From Sphingobacterium mizutaii (GTDB lineage Bacteria; Bacteroidota; Bacteroidia; Sphingobacteriales; Sphingobacteriaceae), in NCBI RefSeq assembly GCF_900187125.1, contig NZ_LT906468.1:2418001-2482000 (forward strand): DNA of 64,000 nt, given 5' to 3'. The notes beneath the pieces are model-generated. The model had not been told where the DNA came from. It made no database searches and saw nothing but the letters and a program-made list of their open reading frames with translations. The translations under genes and the position numbers were made by a program. Positions 8,107 to 16,856 of the stretch are shown here, in pieces. The number at the start of each line of letters is the position of its first letter. Within the stretch, counting starts at the first letter, position 1.

Positions 8107-9642
8107 CTATCCTTTTGGCATGACCTTGTAGGTAGGATCTTCTTCGATATCGACTTCGATAAATCCTTTAGCATTATCCAGTAAGCGAACACAATCTGGA
8201 CTTAAAAGTCGGAGTGTTACCCTCTTATTTAAATCCTGGTACTTTTGGATCAGTTTCTTTAAGGTCTCAATGGCCGACATATCCACAACCCTTGACTCCT
8301 GGAAGTCAATAATGATATGGTTTGGATCATCAGACAGGTCAAATTTATCCATAAAATTACTGGTAGATCCAAAGAAAAGAGGACCATATATTTCATAGAT
8401 CTTAGCCCCATTCTCTGCAATAGATTTCCTGGCCCTGATTCTCTTCGCATTGTCCCACGAAAACACCAATGCCGATATGATTACACCTACAAAAACTGCC
8501 AAAGCTAGGTTATGGAGGATTACGGTGATTGCAGCTACTAAGATACCGACCAAGACATCTGATTTTGGCATTTTAGTCAAAAGCCTTAAAAATCCCCATT
8601 GGAAGGTAGAAATGGCAACCATCATCATCACACCAACCAAAGCCGCCATGGGAATCTGTTCGATTACTTTTCCACCAACAAGGATGACAAACAAAATTCC
8701 TAATGCACCCACTATGGCAGAGATCCTTGTTCTAGCACCTGCATTGATGTTTACTAAGGTTTGAGCCACCATGGCACATCCACCCATTCCGGCGAAAAAT
8801 CCATTGACCAAGTTTGCCGTTCCTTGAGCTACAGCTTCCTGGTTTGAACTTCCCTTGCTGTTGGTGATTTCATCCACCATGTTTAGGGTCAGCAAGGACT
8901 CAATCAAACCCACTGCTGCCATCACAGAAGCATAGGGAAATATGATTTTCAATGTTTCTAAGGAAAAAGGCACATTGGGAATATGAAAGGAAGGGAAGGA
9001 GCCACTGACGGATGCGATATCAATCACTTTTTTGGTATGGATATCAAAAAAATACACCAAAGCAAAGGTTACGATAATGGCAACCAATGATGCCGGAACA
9101 GCTTTGCTAAGTTTAGGAAAGCCCAAAACAATCAGGATGGTCAACAAGGTCAATCCAGCCATAATGAAAAGGGGAGAACCTGTCATCCAAGTTTCTATAC
9201 CATTGCTGACAGTTTTAAACTGTTTTAATTGAGCCATAAAGATAATGATGGCCAGCCCATTTAGGAATCCATACATGACCGGCTGCGGGATTAATCGGAC
9301 AAATTTCCCTAATTTAAATGCGCCCACCAGAATTTGGATCAGTCCTGCAAGAGCTACAGCAGCAAACAAATATTCAACTCCATGGGATGAAGCTAGAGCG
9401 ATCAGAACGACAATCGTTGCTCCGGCACCTCCAGAGACCATTCCCGGTCTTCCACCTAAGAAGGCTGTCACTATCCCCATTAGAAAGGCCGCATAGAGCC
9501 CCGTGAGCGGGCTAAGTCCTGCCAAGATGGCAAAAGATAGCGATTCGGGAATCATGGTCATAGAAACCGTTAATCCTGCGAGAATTTCATTTTTAAGATT
9601 GATTTTTTCCTTGGAAATAAGATTGATGGCTTGAAGCTTCAT
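8107..9642 (-). CDS. SulP-family anion transporter with STAS domain
   Basis: A 511-residue inner-membrane SulP/SLC26 transporter. There are about ten to fourteen hydrophobic segments from residue 20 to 390, with the family signature MTMIPESLSFAILAGLSPLTGLYAA near the N-terminus and a cytosolic STAS domain from about residue 400 (IIIDFQESRVVDMSAIETLKKL). SulP proteins carry sulfate, bicarbonate or other anions. Sulfate is plausible because this genome has an assimilatory sulfate operon at 31836-38155 with no sulfate transporter beside it, but bicarbonate cannot be excluded. It appears monocistronic. Confidence 0.92.
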   Translation of the reverse strand: MKLQAINLISKEKINLKNEILAGLTVSMTMIPESLSFAILAGLSPLTGLYAAFLMGIVTAFLGGRPGMVSGGAGATIVVLIALASSHGVEYLFAAVALAGLIQILVGAFKLGKFVRLIPQPVMYGFLNGLAIIIFMAQLKQFKTVSNGIETWMTGSPLFIMAGLTLLTILIVLGFPKLSKAVPASLVAIIVTFALVYFFDIHTKKVIDIASVSGSFPSFHIPNVPFSLETLKIIFPYASVMAAVGLIESLLTLNMVDEITNSKGSSNQEAVAQGTANLVNGFFAGMGGCAMVAQTLVNINAGARTRISAIVGALGILFVILVGGKVIEQIPMAALVGVMMMVAISTFQWGFLRLLTKMPKSDVLVGILVAAITVILHNLALAVFVGVIISALVFSWDNAKRIRARKSIAENGAKIYEIYGPLFFGSTSNFMDKFDLSDDPNHIIIDFQESRVVDMSAIETLKKLIQKYQDLNKRVTLRLLSPDCVRLLDNAKGFIEVDIEEDPTYKVMPKG

Positions 9643-9722
9643 GTATCATTCAATAGAATGGCAAATTTGAGGAATATTGTTGAAAAAGTTCTGCCAATAA
9701 TAATATTTTGAGCGAGGTAAGA

Positions 9723-10418
9723 TCATTCTTCTTTTACACTCCAATAAACCTCCGTTTTCCCATTGGCGTAAAAACCTTCCAAAAAAGCCTCCTTAACGAT
9801 CTTTTTTACGCTTTCTGGATTTGAACAGATATAGATTTGGAAGCTATCCCAATGGCAGCTGATCAATATCTTGCGGTCATAAGTATATAGATTTTGATGA
9901 GTAGCATATTCTATATTGTCTTGGATCAGGTCATCAATCCAGACCAATTCCATGGCATCACCAAATTCAGCACCTAAACATATCCATTCATATCCCTGTT
10001 TTTTAATCGCTTTTAGAATAGAGTTGATTTGGTTTTCAGGAATGCGGCCTTCAGTTGGTGCTAGGATTTGGTTATTCTCCATTGCATTATCTAATATTTC
10101 CTCAAGGACCCAATCTTGTTTCAGCTTGACCAATCCACCGATAGAAGTCCTCAATGCAATATCTATTTGTTTAATACCTTGAAAACCTGATATCATCAAT
10201 ATCTCTTCCCACTTGATGGGCTTAGTATGGAGAAGTATCCTTTGTTTAATATCAATAGAAGTTCTATCATCTATTTCCCAGAAATTAGAAAGTTTCAAGG
10301 TGGAAGAGTCCAGAAGTTGTAGGAAAGGATTTAAGGAAACAAATACACAGTTGAAGACACCGCTATAGAAATCTAACAGTGGGACATCGGCAAATGGGCC
10401 AATGGTATTCCTATCCAT
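9723..10418 (-). CDS. Hypothetical protein (possibly DUF2711)
   Basis: About 231 residues from ATG 10418 (MDRNTIGPFADVPLLDFY); a longer reading from TTG 10436 adds six residues and is less likely. It is soluble with no signal peptide. Features seen: FVSLNPFLQLL near the N-terminus, an Ile-rich DIALRTSIGGLVKL segment that reads like a helix-turn-helix, and a C-terminal CLGAEFGDAMELVWIDDLI. It loosely recalls DUF2711, but I am not certain. No function can be assigned. It is divergent from the LysE gene. Confidence 0.6.
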   Translation of the reverse strand: MDRNTIGPFADVPLLDFYSGVFNCVFVSLNPFLQLLDSSTLKLSNFWEIDDRTSIDIKQRILLHTKPIKWEEILMISGFQGIKQIDIALRTSIGGLVKLKQDWVLEEILDNAMENNQILAPTEGRIPENQINSILKAIKKQGYEWICLGAEFGDAMELVWIDDLIQDNIEYATHQNLYTYDRKILISCHWDSFQIYICSNPESVKKIVKEAFLEGFYANGKTEVYWSVKEE

Positions 10419-10520
10419 TTTGGGTAACTTTCTCAATGATCTTTATTTAAAAAGATATTTTCAGGTATTCTTCCTTTCTAAATTATCAAAAACATTTTGA
10501 AATACTTGGTTAATTTTTCA

Positions 10521-10551
10521 ATTGCATTCAGCCCATAAATTTTTAGATTTG
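10521..10551 (+). promoter_or_regulatory. Bacteroidota-type promoter for the LysE gene
   Basis: ATTG (10521-10524), 19-base spacer, TAGATTTG (10544-10551), matching -33 TTG / -7 TAnnTTTG. The start codon is 20 bases downstream. Confidence 0.55.
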
Positions 10552-10570
10552 GGAAAAGAAATACCTAGAC

Positions 10571-11206
10571 ATGTTTGGCATACTTAATTTTGAGCTTTTC
10601 CTTATCGCAACCCTAGTGTTTATAATTACACCTGGGATGGACACTATTTTTGTATTGAATAAATCAATAAGTCAAGGCAAGTCTGCCGGTATTTATTCTG
10701 CTATCGGCGTCAATGCAGGCATCTTGGTGCATACCATGTTTGCAGCATTGGGCTTATCCGTTCTGATTGCCCAATCTGCCTTAGCATTTTCAATCGTCAA
10801 GTATCTAGGAGCGGCCTATTTAATCTATTTAGGGATAAAATCCATCTTATCTAAAGAGAAGAACTTCAATCTAGCGCAAATTTCATCGGAGACAGAAAGT
10901 GGTTGGAAAAACTTTAAATCAGGATTGATCACCAATGTATTGAATCCTAAAGTGGCTCTATTTTTTCTTTCTTTTTTCCCTCAGTTTGTCCAAAAAGAAG
11001 CTGTAGGTTCTTCTATTCCTTTTATTGTCCTAGGATTTACTTATGCCATATTAGGACTGATTTATTATTGCATATTGGCACTTTCCATGAACCTGTTCTC
11101 CGCTAAGATCAAGGAAAACAATAAGATCAAGGGATTTATGGATAAATTTTCAGGAATGGTATTTATTTTGATGGGAATTAAAGTAGCATTTTCAAAACTT
11201 AAATAA
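10571..11206 (+). CDS. LysE/RhtB family amino-acid exporter
   Basis: A 211-residue inner-membrane protein of the LysE/RhtB translocator family, usual length about 205-210. Six hydrophobic helices are visible. The family signature is FIITPGMDTIFVLNKSISQG near residues 17-36, followed by GIYSAIGVNAGILVH. Helix 3-4 carries KYLGAAYLIYLGIKSI, and NVLNPKVALFFLSFFPQFV is the second conserved loop. It exports amino acids or homoserine-lactone-like solutes driven by proton exchange; the substrate is unknown. The next gene starts 9 bases later, so the two are likely co-transcribed. Confidence 0.9.
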   Translation: MFGILNFELFLIATLVFIITPGMDTIFVLNKSISQGKSAGIYSAIGVNAGILVHTMFAALGLSVLIAQSALAFSIVKYLGAAYLIYLGIKSILSKEKNFNLAQISSETESGWKNFKSGLITNVLNPKVALFFLSFFPQFVQKEAVGSSIPFIVLGFTYAILGLIYYCILALSMNLFSAKIKENNKIKGFMDKFSGMVFILMGIKVAFSKLK

Positions 11207-11215
11207 TTCAGCATT

Positions 11216-11983
11216 ATGCCTTGGGATCCGGAAGTATACAATCGCTATAAAGACATTCGATATAAACCATTCTATGATTTGCTAAATTTAGTAGAAGATC
11301 TTGGTGCTATGGAATGTATTGATTTAGGCTGTGGAACTGGTGAACAGACTGCAACTCTTGCTCATCGATTTAAGGAAGCCAAAATCTTGGGTATAGATAG
11401 TTCAGCAGAAATGCTCGAAAAGTCAAAGGCTTTTGAAAATAGCCGACTTTCCTTTCGGATGGAGTCCATTGAGGACAACCTGGAGGACCAAACAAGTTGG
11501 GACTTGATTTTCAGCAATGCCGCATTGCAGTGGTTGGATAAGCATGAGGTTCTATTCCCTAAAATCATTGCTAAGTTAAAAACTGGGGGCCAGTTGGCCA
11601 TCCAAATGCCTGTTCAGAATGAAAACGCATTAAACCAGATCCTAATCAAACTGGTACAGGAAGAGCCTTTTGCTAGCCATCTGAACCATTTTATCCGAAA
11701 ATCACCCGTACTTTCCATGGATCAATATGCCAAGATCCTGTTTGAAAATCAGATAAAGGATATTGAAATCTATCAAAAGGTATACCCACAGATTGCTGAA
11801 AATGTAGATGAATTATATGATTTTATTTCAGGTTCGGCAATGATTCCCTATTTAGAAATTTTGAAGGGAGAAGTCAAGGATGATTTTATTCAAGAATTCA
11901 AGAAAAGAATAGGGGAAGAGTACAGTAGGTTTCCTGCAATTTACGCCTTTAAGCGTTTATTGATTTATGGAAGAAGAGGTTAG
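11216..11983 (+). CDS. tam: Trans-aconitate 2-methyltransferase
   Basis: A 255-residue SAM-dependent methyltransferase, the length of E. coli Tam. The start MPWDPEVYNRYKD corresponds to Tam's characteristic W-(D/N)-P-xx-Y-xx-F opening. SAM motif I is CIDLGCGTGEQTATL (residues about 35-49), motif II GIDSSAEML, and motif IV LIFSNAALQWL with the NAALQW signature. Tam methylates trans-aconitate, a by-product that inhibits aconitase. It is co-directional with the LysE gene 9 bases upstream. It ends overlapping the stop of the convergent degraded gene at 11980. Confidence 0.85.
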   Translation: MPWDPEVYNRYKDIRYKPFYDLLNLVEDLGAMECIDLGCGTGEQTATLAHRFKEAKILGIDSSAEMLEKSKAFENSRLSFRMESIEDNLEDQTSWDLIFSNAALQWLDKHEVLFPKIIAKLKTGGQLAIQMPVQNENALNQILIKLVQEEPFASHLNHFIRKSPVLSMDQYAKILFENQIKDIEIYQKVYPQIAENVDELYDFISGSAMIPYLEILKGEVKDDFIQEFKKRIGEEYSRFPAIYAFKRLLIYGRRG

Positions 11984-12315
11984 GATTGTAGGTTTCTTTT
12001 TTCGAAATCTTGCAACCATTGTATCCGCCAAATCCCTCCTTCTAAAGCCGTATTGTGGTTGCCCATGCGGTTTATTCTATACCTTGGAATAAGGATTTTC
12101 AGTCTGTTCTTGTTATAGGCATATGATATCGAATTCATCACATTCGGTTTATCCAGCTTGTAAGCAATTTGTCTAAGCTTGAGGCTGTGGCCATATTTTA
12201 TCCTTCGAATTTCTCTCCAAACTTTCATTAGAAAATCTGTTCCTGAAATTACCATTGGGATTAAAAAATCCAAGTGTTGGCCAAGGAAGTATTCTTCAAG
12301 TTGGATTTGGAGCAT
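11980..12315 (-). pseudogene. Decayed O6-alkylguanine-DNA alkyltransferase (Ogt/Ada C-domain), acceptor Cys lost
   Basis: The 111-residue reading aligns along its whole length with the MGMT/Ogt domain: QLEEYFLGQHLDFLIP, GTDFLMKVWREIRRIKYG, LRQIAYKLDKP, NKNRLKILIPRYRI and EGGIWRIQWLQDFEK. The active-site PCHRV is here PRYRI, so the methyl-acceptor cysteine and its histidine are absent. The usual Arg finger (AVRAVG) has become VMNSISY. Codons upstream of ATG 12315 (reading NPTLQQDPIRNPYFD) also look homologous but have no start before a stop near 12370. I read this as a 5'-truncated, inactive relic. A cysteine-free alkyltransferase-like protein is the alternative. Confidence 0.7.
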
Positions 12316-12555
12316 ATCAAAATAAGGATTTCGTATTGGATCTTGCTGAAGAGTAGGATTAGTTTTTTAATATTCTAATAATTTTACCGACATCATTAAT
12401 AAAAAAACATTACAAATTAGTTTGGTTTGCTTTTCTAACAATGGTAAGAGTACTTTACCTAAAGAATAAGAAAATTAAATTCAAGAACAATTTAAATGAA
12501 AGAATAGTTAATATAGATTTAACAATAATGATAATTTATTTATCATTAATATAAT

Positions 12556-12563
12556 TACATTTG
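12556..12563 (+). promoter_or_regulatory. Putative -7 element, exopolysaccharide operon
   Basis: TACATTTG fits TAnnTTTG. No clear TTTG is seen at the -33 distance, so activator dependence is possible. Confidence 0.4.
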
Positions 12564-12693
12564 TGTACTACAATCTTCAAATCCTTTCCCTTGCTCGTGA
12601 TGAGAGTCACTGAAAACATTTAATGTTATTAATAATAAGCTAATAAAGCTTTGTTTTTAATATAAACCAACCAAAATATTAACTAAATAAAAA

Positions 12694-12735
12694 ATGATGA
12701 AAAAAATCAGTTATAAATTCATGTGTGTGCATTAA
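12694..12735 (+). other. Candidate 13-residue leader mini-ORF
   Basis: ATG ATG AAA AAA ATC... reads MMKKISYKFMCVH then TAA. The start resembles the genuine gene start at 15120 (MMKKINK). It could be a translated leader, a remnant of a deleted gene, or chance. Confidence 0.25.
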
Positions 12736-12905
12736 GGGGCATACTGATCATCTATTGCTATCTAGACATTTGCAAGATCAATATTTTATTGGGCGGTAAT
12801 TATCGTTTAAAAAAATATGGTTGCTTAACATCTTTCCGATAGCCTGAATAGATTAAATATTTCACATAAGGTATTTTATTGTATTGAATTTATTTTGATA
12901 ACGAT

Positions 12906-14324
12906 ATGCACAAGTATGTCCAAAATCCAGTATTGATATTAATAAAAATGCTATTAGGTCTAACCGATGCACTTTGTATTAACCTGTTATTCTTAATCGT
13001 GTCTGTTGCAGGTATTAACTTGGGATTAGTCATAGAAAAGGAGATAATCTCAAGTAATTTTTATTCACTCTGGCTGACCTTCAATCTGGTTGCTATTATT
13101 TCTTCCCTTTATTTCAGGTTATATGAGAGTCAGGTTATCGAAAAGCTCGAATTGGTATTTCGGCAGACCAACCTTTCCTTATTAACCATGTTTTGCGTAT
13201 TTGCGACCTGTGTTTTGATTGGCTATCATTTTAAGGGGGTACTTTATTTTCTAGGGGGAATTTTCATATCCCTTATATTTTATGCCATCTTTTCTAGGTT
13301 CTTGTTGACTTATGTATATACGGTCTTTCCGAGAAGGTTTGGCTGGAGCAAAAACGTAACGATCATAGGTCATAACGACTATATAGGTGCAATTGAAGGT
13401 AGTTTAGGGCATTACCATGCTTTTTATAAGATCAACACCATCAAATACAAAAGGGAAGATGAACTAAAAAGTAAAGAAGAAAAGTTAGCGCAATTTCGCG
13501 AATATTTTGAGGAGGTTTCCAATTTGGGAATCCATGATGTCTTTATCATAAGTTCCCCTGATATAAACAGTTATTCCAAGGATCTCATCGCTGAAGCAAA
13601 TAACCATTGTGTACAGATCAATTTTGTTTCACCTGCCATTACGGATCAATATCATAGGAAAACTAAGGGAAATATCTTGGGTGCAAGTCTCCCCATCATT
13701 CGATCACATGAGGATTCACTCTCTAACATTGAGAATCGGTTAAAAAAACGGATTGTTGATATTATTATTTCAGGATTGGTCATTGTTTTTATCCTGAGTT
13801 GGATGGTACCATTGATTGGATTATTGATCAAGATCCAAAGTCCTGGACCAATCTTTTTTAAGCAACCTCGCTCTGGCCGGAACAATGAAACGTTCAACTG
13901 CCTAAAATTCAGGAGCATGGTCGTCAATTCAGAATCGAATAAAGCACAAGCTAGCAAGGACGATAAGCGGATCACACCTATTGGTAGGTTTTTGAGGAAG
14001 ACCAATTTAGATGAGTTTCCTCAATTTATCAATGTATTTAAAGGACAAATGACCATTGTGGGCCCTCGACCACATATGTTATCCCATACTGAGCATTACA
14101 GCAAATTAATCCAACATTATATGCTGAGGCATTTTGTCAAGCCGGGTATTACCGGATGGGCGCAGGTCAATGGCTACCGAGGAGAAACCAGGGAGTCTGA
14201 CCTGATGGCAAAAAGGGTAGAATATGACTTGGAATATATCAGTAATTGGACTGTCATGCTGGATTTTAAAATAATTTTTATGACCGCATGGAACATGCTT
14301 CGAGGCGAGAAGAATGCTTATTAA
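12906..14324 (+). CDS. Undecaprenyl-phosphate sugar phosphotransferase (WcaJ-like), initiates the repeat unit
   Basis: A 472-residue polyisoprenyl-phosphate hexose-1-phosphate transferase. The N-terminal half has four membrane helices (about residues 10-140) and a soluble Rossmann-like domain (TIIGHNDYIGAIE). A fifth hydrophobic segment near residues 283-305 precedes the catalytic domain. That domain carries KRIVDIIISG, SPGPIFFKQPRSGR, CLKFRSM, LRKTNLDEFPQFINVFKG, IVGPRPH and KPGITGWAQVNGYRG. It transfers a sugar-1-phosphate, most often glucose or galactose, from UDP-sugar to undecaprenyl phosphate, the committed first step of the polysaccharide made by this operon. Confidence 0.95.
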   Translation: MHKYVQNPVLILIKMLLGLTDALCINLLFLIVSVAGINLGLVIEKEIISSNFYSLWLTFNLVAIISSLYFRLYESQVIEKLELVFRQTNLSLLTMFCVFATCVLIGYHFKGVLYFLGGIFISLIFYAIFSRFLLTYVYTVFPRRFGWSKNVTIIGHNDYIGAIEGSLGHYHAFYKINTIKYKREDELKSKEEKLAQFREYFEEVSNLGIHDVFIISSPDINSYSKDLIAEANNHCVQINFVSPAITDQYHRKTKGNILGASLPIIRSHEDSLSNIENRLKKRIVDIIISGLVIVFILSWMVPLIGLLIKIQSPGPIFFKQPRSGRNNETFNCLKFRSMVVNSESNKAQASKDDKRITPIGRFLRKTNLDEFPQFINVFKGQMTIVGPRPHMLSHTEHYSKLIQHYMLRHFVKPGITGWAQVNGYRGETRESDLMAKRVEYDLEYISNWTVMLDFKIIFMTAWNMLRGEKNAY

Positions 14325-14366
14325 TCATCAATTAACCCATATAAAAATAAGAAAACAATACGAATT

Positions 14367-15101
14367 ATGAAGATCAGATTTTATACCATTTTTTACTTGC
14401 TATTGAGTTCTCTTGCATTTATGCCTTTGGAACTCTATGGTAATGGGCAACGCGATAGTATCCCCCAATCAGCCTACCTGAATGGTTTCCCATATCCGAA
14501 CGCGTTAGGGGTTCATATGGGTTCCACAGGCGTTGGTTTACATTTTTACCAACCCATTGGGCCACAATTCGGATTTCGGTTTGGAGCGAGTTATATGCCC
14601 TTCAACAGCAATATCACTGGTACCTATAACAATTTATTAACGAGAAGTGATGCCCAAGCAAAATCAGGCAATGTATCAGTGGCTTTTGGCTGGAATCCCT
14701 TTTACCTAAAATCTGGTTTTTTTAGAAGTTTCAATATACAGGCGGGTGCTGCCTATTTCTATAAACTGGATGGCCAATTGACCACCCGGTTAAAAGATCC
14801 CTATAGATTTGGGGACATCCAGGTGAATCCGATCCACACGGGCACTATAAGTACCCAGGTTGATTGGAAAAAATCTTTGAGTCCTTACGCTGGGATTGGC
14901 TGGAGCAATATCATTATTGACAGTCGATTTTCAATGAACCTGGACCTGGGATGCTATTTCCTCTCAAGGCCAACTGTCAGGATGGAAGCGACAGGACTAT
15001 TAGAGAGAAATGTAAATAACACTTCCAATATCGAAAATAACATAAGGAACTATCGCTATTTGCCGCGTGTGGAATTTGGCTTTAGCTATAGATTCTGGTA
15101 A
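14367..15101 (+). CDS. Predicted outer-membrane beta-barrel, unknown function
   Basis: A 244-residue exported protein with a signal peptide (about residues 1-25, ending MPLELYGN). The rest consists of alternating aromatic/Gly-rich strands (MGSTGVGLHFYQ, FGFRFGASYM, VSVAFGWNPF, IQAGAAYFY, SPYAGIGWS) and ends in RVEFGFSYRFW, the terminal aromatic signature of outer-membrane barrels. I do not recognise the family. Its place directly after the initiating transferase, 18 bases before a lipoprotein gene, suggests an outer-membrane partner of polysaccharide export or anchoring, distinct from the Wzi-like protein at the operon end. Confidence 0.75.
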   Translation: MKIRFYTIFYLLLSSLAFMPLELYGNGQRDSIPQSAYLNGFPYPNALGVHMGSTGVGLHFYQPIGPQFGFRFGASYMPFNSNITGTYNNLLTRSDAQAKSGNVSVAFGWNPFYLKSGFFRSFNIQAGAAYFYKLDGQLTTRLKDPYRFGDIQVNPIHTGTISTQVDWKKSLSPYAGIGWSNIIIDSRFSMNLDLGCYFLSRPTVRMEATGLLERNVNNTSNIENNIRNYRYLPRVEFGFSYRFW

Positions 15102-15119
15102 GTAATTATTGAAAACAAA

Positions 15120-16745
15120 ATGATGAAAAAGATAAACAAACTAGTGATTTACGGCTTAGCGATTTCACTATTTAGCACCTTAAATTCCTGTGAAAGTCCG
15201 CTGAAAGACTTCAATTTACAAGTCAGTACAGAGGTAATCAAGCATAATATCACTTTAAAAGTAGCAGATCCAGAAGGTCAAAACATACCTGGCGTTTCCA
15301 TTTCCCTGGCTTCTGGTGATATCCAGGACATATATAACCTGAAAGGGAAAAAGGAATTTAAATTTATAGACAATCTCATCACGTTGGGATTAACCCCGAA
15401 CCGTATCCCCAATTCAGAAAGACCAATCCGGTTTCGGGTCAAGTTAACTGCCAATGGTTATACCAGTCAAACTGTTCCAGTAGCCATTACGGATGCTTCT
15501 TCAGGCATACAAACCATAATACTTAGCAAACCATTGGTGATTCCAGTCGGGGTAAAAGAGCTAATCGATAATTTGGAACTTGATAAAAAAGGATCCATAT
15601 CCAAACTAACAACCATTAATATTCCTTCAGCTCAAGGGATTGGAAACATGACAATGACGATTCCGAGTGGCACGCAATTTTTGGACGATGCGGGCAATAT
15701 CATTACGGGGAATTCATTACAGGTGACTGTAACCAATATCGATGGCAATATCAATGAAGCGACCAGGCTTTTGCCAGGCGGAACCCTTCGAGCAGACCAA
15801 GTCATACTTAAGGATGGCAGAACAGCTTCAGGTACCTTTAGCCCAATCGCTGTGGCCAAGGTCAAGATGTTGGTGAATGCTACAGAGGTGAAGAAATTCA
15901 GTAAAGCTATCATGGTTCAGATGCCAGTTTCTGCTAAGCATATTAGTCCAATTTCTGGAGAAACACTAACAGCTGGAAAGTCATTCCAAATCTTCAGCTA
16001 TAGTGCGGACGAAACTTGGCGGTATGAACAGAACAGTTCCGTGAGTGGGTCGGCTGCGAAAGGCTATTCCATTAATTTTCCAATTAGCCATTTATCCTAC
16101 TTCTTAGCAGGAGAATTTGGGGAAGCTTGTACATCAGCGAGAGTAATTAAATTTTTCGGTGATTGGATGGCAAATGGATCTACCTATCCAATCCAGGTGG
16201 ATGCCATTTGGGGCGGAAAAGTGATCTTTTCAAACCAGTATTCCATTAATCAAAGCAATAATAGCATCAGCTTAATGGATGTTCCAACCAACGATGTCAC
16301 TTTTGTGGTAAAGAATAGTTCAGGTAGATTTTTGGCAGAAGGTGCACTCGGACCCTGTGGTCATAGCACCAACATGATATTACCAAATCCAGGTGAAGTA
16401 ACGGAGGCGATTTCGACTTTGCAGTTATATGTAAGGTGCCCTAATAAAACCTCAGTAATTACCTTATTACCAACCTTTCAGATGTTTTATCGTATCAGTG
16501 GAACCACTAACTACAAGTTTTTGGGAACAGTTGGCAATGGATTTTTGAGGACGACATTATTGAAAACTGATGGTACAAAGTATGATTTCAAAGCGATCTG
16601 GAATGATCGGATCAAGATTGTCAATGGGAAAACAGTGAAAAAAGACAATTCCGCCACTGTTGGCACTCTTCCAGGAAATCTGATTGGAACGATGGATGGG
16701 GCAACAAATTTGGCCATTCTAAAAGAAGAGTGCAATAAATTATAA
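15120..16745 (+). CDS. Large lipoprotein of unknown function in the exopolysaccharide operon
   Basis: A 541-residue lipoprotein (lipobox LNSC, Cys about residue 24). Residues about 42-130 look like a carboxypeptidase-regulatory-like beta-sandwich (ITLKVADPEGQNIPGVSISL ... TIILSKPL). Residues about 160-330 contain MTIPSGTQFLDDAGN, NEATRLLPGGTL and FPISHLSYFLAGE. A Cys-containing C-terminal region follows. No catalytic motif is evident. It may be surface exposed and bind or organise the polysaccharide; this is inferred only from its place between the beta-barrel gene and cpsB. ATG 15120 (MMKKINK) or the next ATG at 15123 may be the start. Confidence 0.75.
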   Translation: MMKKINKLVIYGLAISLFSTLNSCESPLKDFNLQVSTEVIKHNITLKVADPEGQNIPGVSISLASGDIQDIYNLKGKKEFKFIDNLITLGLTPNRIPNSERPIRFRVKLTANGYTSQTVPVAITDASSGIQTIILSKPLVIPVGVKELIDNLELDKKGSISKLTTINIPSAQGIGNMTMTIPSGTQFLDDAGNIITGNSLQVTVTNIDGNINEATRLLPGGTLRADQVILKDGRTASGTFSPIAVAKVKMLVNATEVKKFSKAIMVQMPVSAKHISPISGETLTAGKSFQIFSYSADETWRYEQNSSVSGSAAKGYSINFPISHLSYFLAGEFGEACTSARVIKFFGDWMANGSTYPIQVDAIWGGKVIFSNQYSINQSNNSISLMDVPTNDVTFVVKNSSGRFLAEGALGPCGHSTNMILPNPGEVTEAISTLQLYVRCPNKTSVITLLPTFQMFYRISGTTNYKFLGTVGNGFLRTTLLKTDGTKYDFKAIWNDRIKIVNGKTVKKDNSATVGTLPGNLIGTMDGATNLAILKEECNKL

Positions 16746-16856
16746 ACAATTAGGATTACCAAAAAAACCAAGTGAAAGCTTGTGATTGTAGGGAAATATA
16801 CCGGCCGGGCGAGCTGGCCGGATATTTCTATTTGTTCCAAAGTACATAAAAAAGTC

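Larger units (their letters stand above)
12316..12905 (+). promoter_or_regulatory. Long AT-rich leader upstream of the exopolysaccharide operon
   Basis: 590 bases with no credible full-size gene. It contains a -7-type box TACATTTG at 12556-12563, a weak hairpin AAGCT-AATAA-AGCTT followed by TGTTTTTA at about 12640-12660, and a 13-codon mini-ORF at 12694-12735. With transcription from about 12569 the 5' leader would be about 337 bases, unusual for this phylum except where operons are controlled by anti-termination. Confidence 0.45.

Noticed and set aside
11980..12315. Functional ogt gene
   Set aside because: The acceptor Cys of PCHR is replaced by Arg, so alkyl transfer is not possible by the known mechanism.
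16782..16856. Extended N-terminus of the CpsB-like phosphatase
   Set aside because: The 25 added residues are unlike the family, and ATG 16857 gives the usual start about 15 residues before the PHP domain.
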